From positions 1-13,910 of the forward strand of contig JAAYZB010000089.1 in the NCBI GenBank assembly GCA_012515085.1: a DNA stretch of 13,910 nucleotides, written 5' to 3'. Made by a program: the position numbers and the translations under genes. Position 1 is the first letter of the stretch, and each line of letters starts with the position of its first letter. The DNA comes from Acholeplasmataceae bacterium. Its GTDB lineage: Bacteria > Bacillota_I > Bacilli_A > Izemoplasmatales > Hujiaoplasmataceae. The notes beneath the pieces were generated by a model. It did not search any database, was not told the origin of the DNA, and saw nothing but the letters and a program-made list of their open reading frames with translations. Positions 13,874 through 13,910 of the stretch are shown here, one piece after another.

Positions 13874-13910
13874 CACTCCGAACATACCGTTATCTTGGCA
13901 TCAAGGAGTC

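Noticed and set aside
13890..13910. C-terminal fragment of a further minus-strand gene
   Set aside because: Only a few codons are inside the window and two frames are equally possible; the downstream terminator supports such a gene but the coding frame cannot be chosen.

Overview
The window looks like chromosomal DNA from a low-to-moderate G+C Gram-positive (Bacillota) bacterium, possibly a free-living relative of the Erysipelotrichia/Mollicutes side of the phylum; that finer placement is a guess. The grounds are the gene set (YhaM, intracellular type I pullulanase, class II CCA enzyme, a YwzB-like protein, DegV, Gx transporter), strong Shine-Dalgarno sequences, sigma-A promoters and hairpin-plus-T-run terminators. 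The genetic code looks standard: TGA is used as a stop (for example at 4609 and 8841) and Trp is TGG. I see no insertion sequences, CRISPR array, rRNA or tRNA.

Layout. (1) 1-258 is a divergent control region. On the minus strand a consensus promoter drives a GEMM-I type (cyclic di-GMP-I) riboswitch whose target gene lies off the left edge; on the plus strand a promoter serves the next gene. (2) 259-3639 encodes a 1126-residue exported, membrane-anchored protein that I read as a highly diverged, internally duplicated PrsA/parvulin-like foldase carrying a bacterial Ig-like domain. It ends at a strong bidirectional terminator. (3) 7896-3690 (minus) is a tight operon cca - pullulanase - yhaM. (4) 7985-8593 (plus) is a YigZ/IMPACT family gene, divergent from cca. 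(5) 8596-11138 holds three small transcription units that probably belong together: a NusG-domain-II membrane protein followed by a YwzB/DUF1146-like membrane protein (minus), a divergent ApbE-type FMN transferase lipoprotein (plus), and a Gx-transporter family membrane protein (minus) converging on apbE. (6) 12093-11230 (minus) is a DegV/FakB-like fatty-acid-binding protein. (7) 13782-12175 (minus) is a DEAD-box RNA helicase with a DbpA-type C-terminal RNA-binding domain. The right edge holds the terminator of a further leftward gene.

How the parts work together. The most system-like part is region 5. NusG-II (EetA-like), Gx transporter (EetB-like) and an ApbE lipoprotein (FmnB-like) are the kinds of proteins that co-occur in Gram-positive flavin-based extracellular electron transfer loci, here without the NADH dehydrogenase, the FMN-carrying substrate protein or the quinone genes inside the window. 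A perfect inverted repeat sits between the -35 and -10 of the apbE promoter and half of it recurs at the divergent NusG-II promoter, which suggests shared control. Four genes (cca, yigZ, apbE, Gx) share an unusual arrangement in which the sequence GGTGA begins 6-7 bases after the -10 box, implying leaders of about 9-13 nt that begin with the ribosome binding site.
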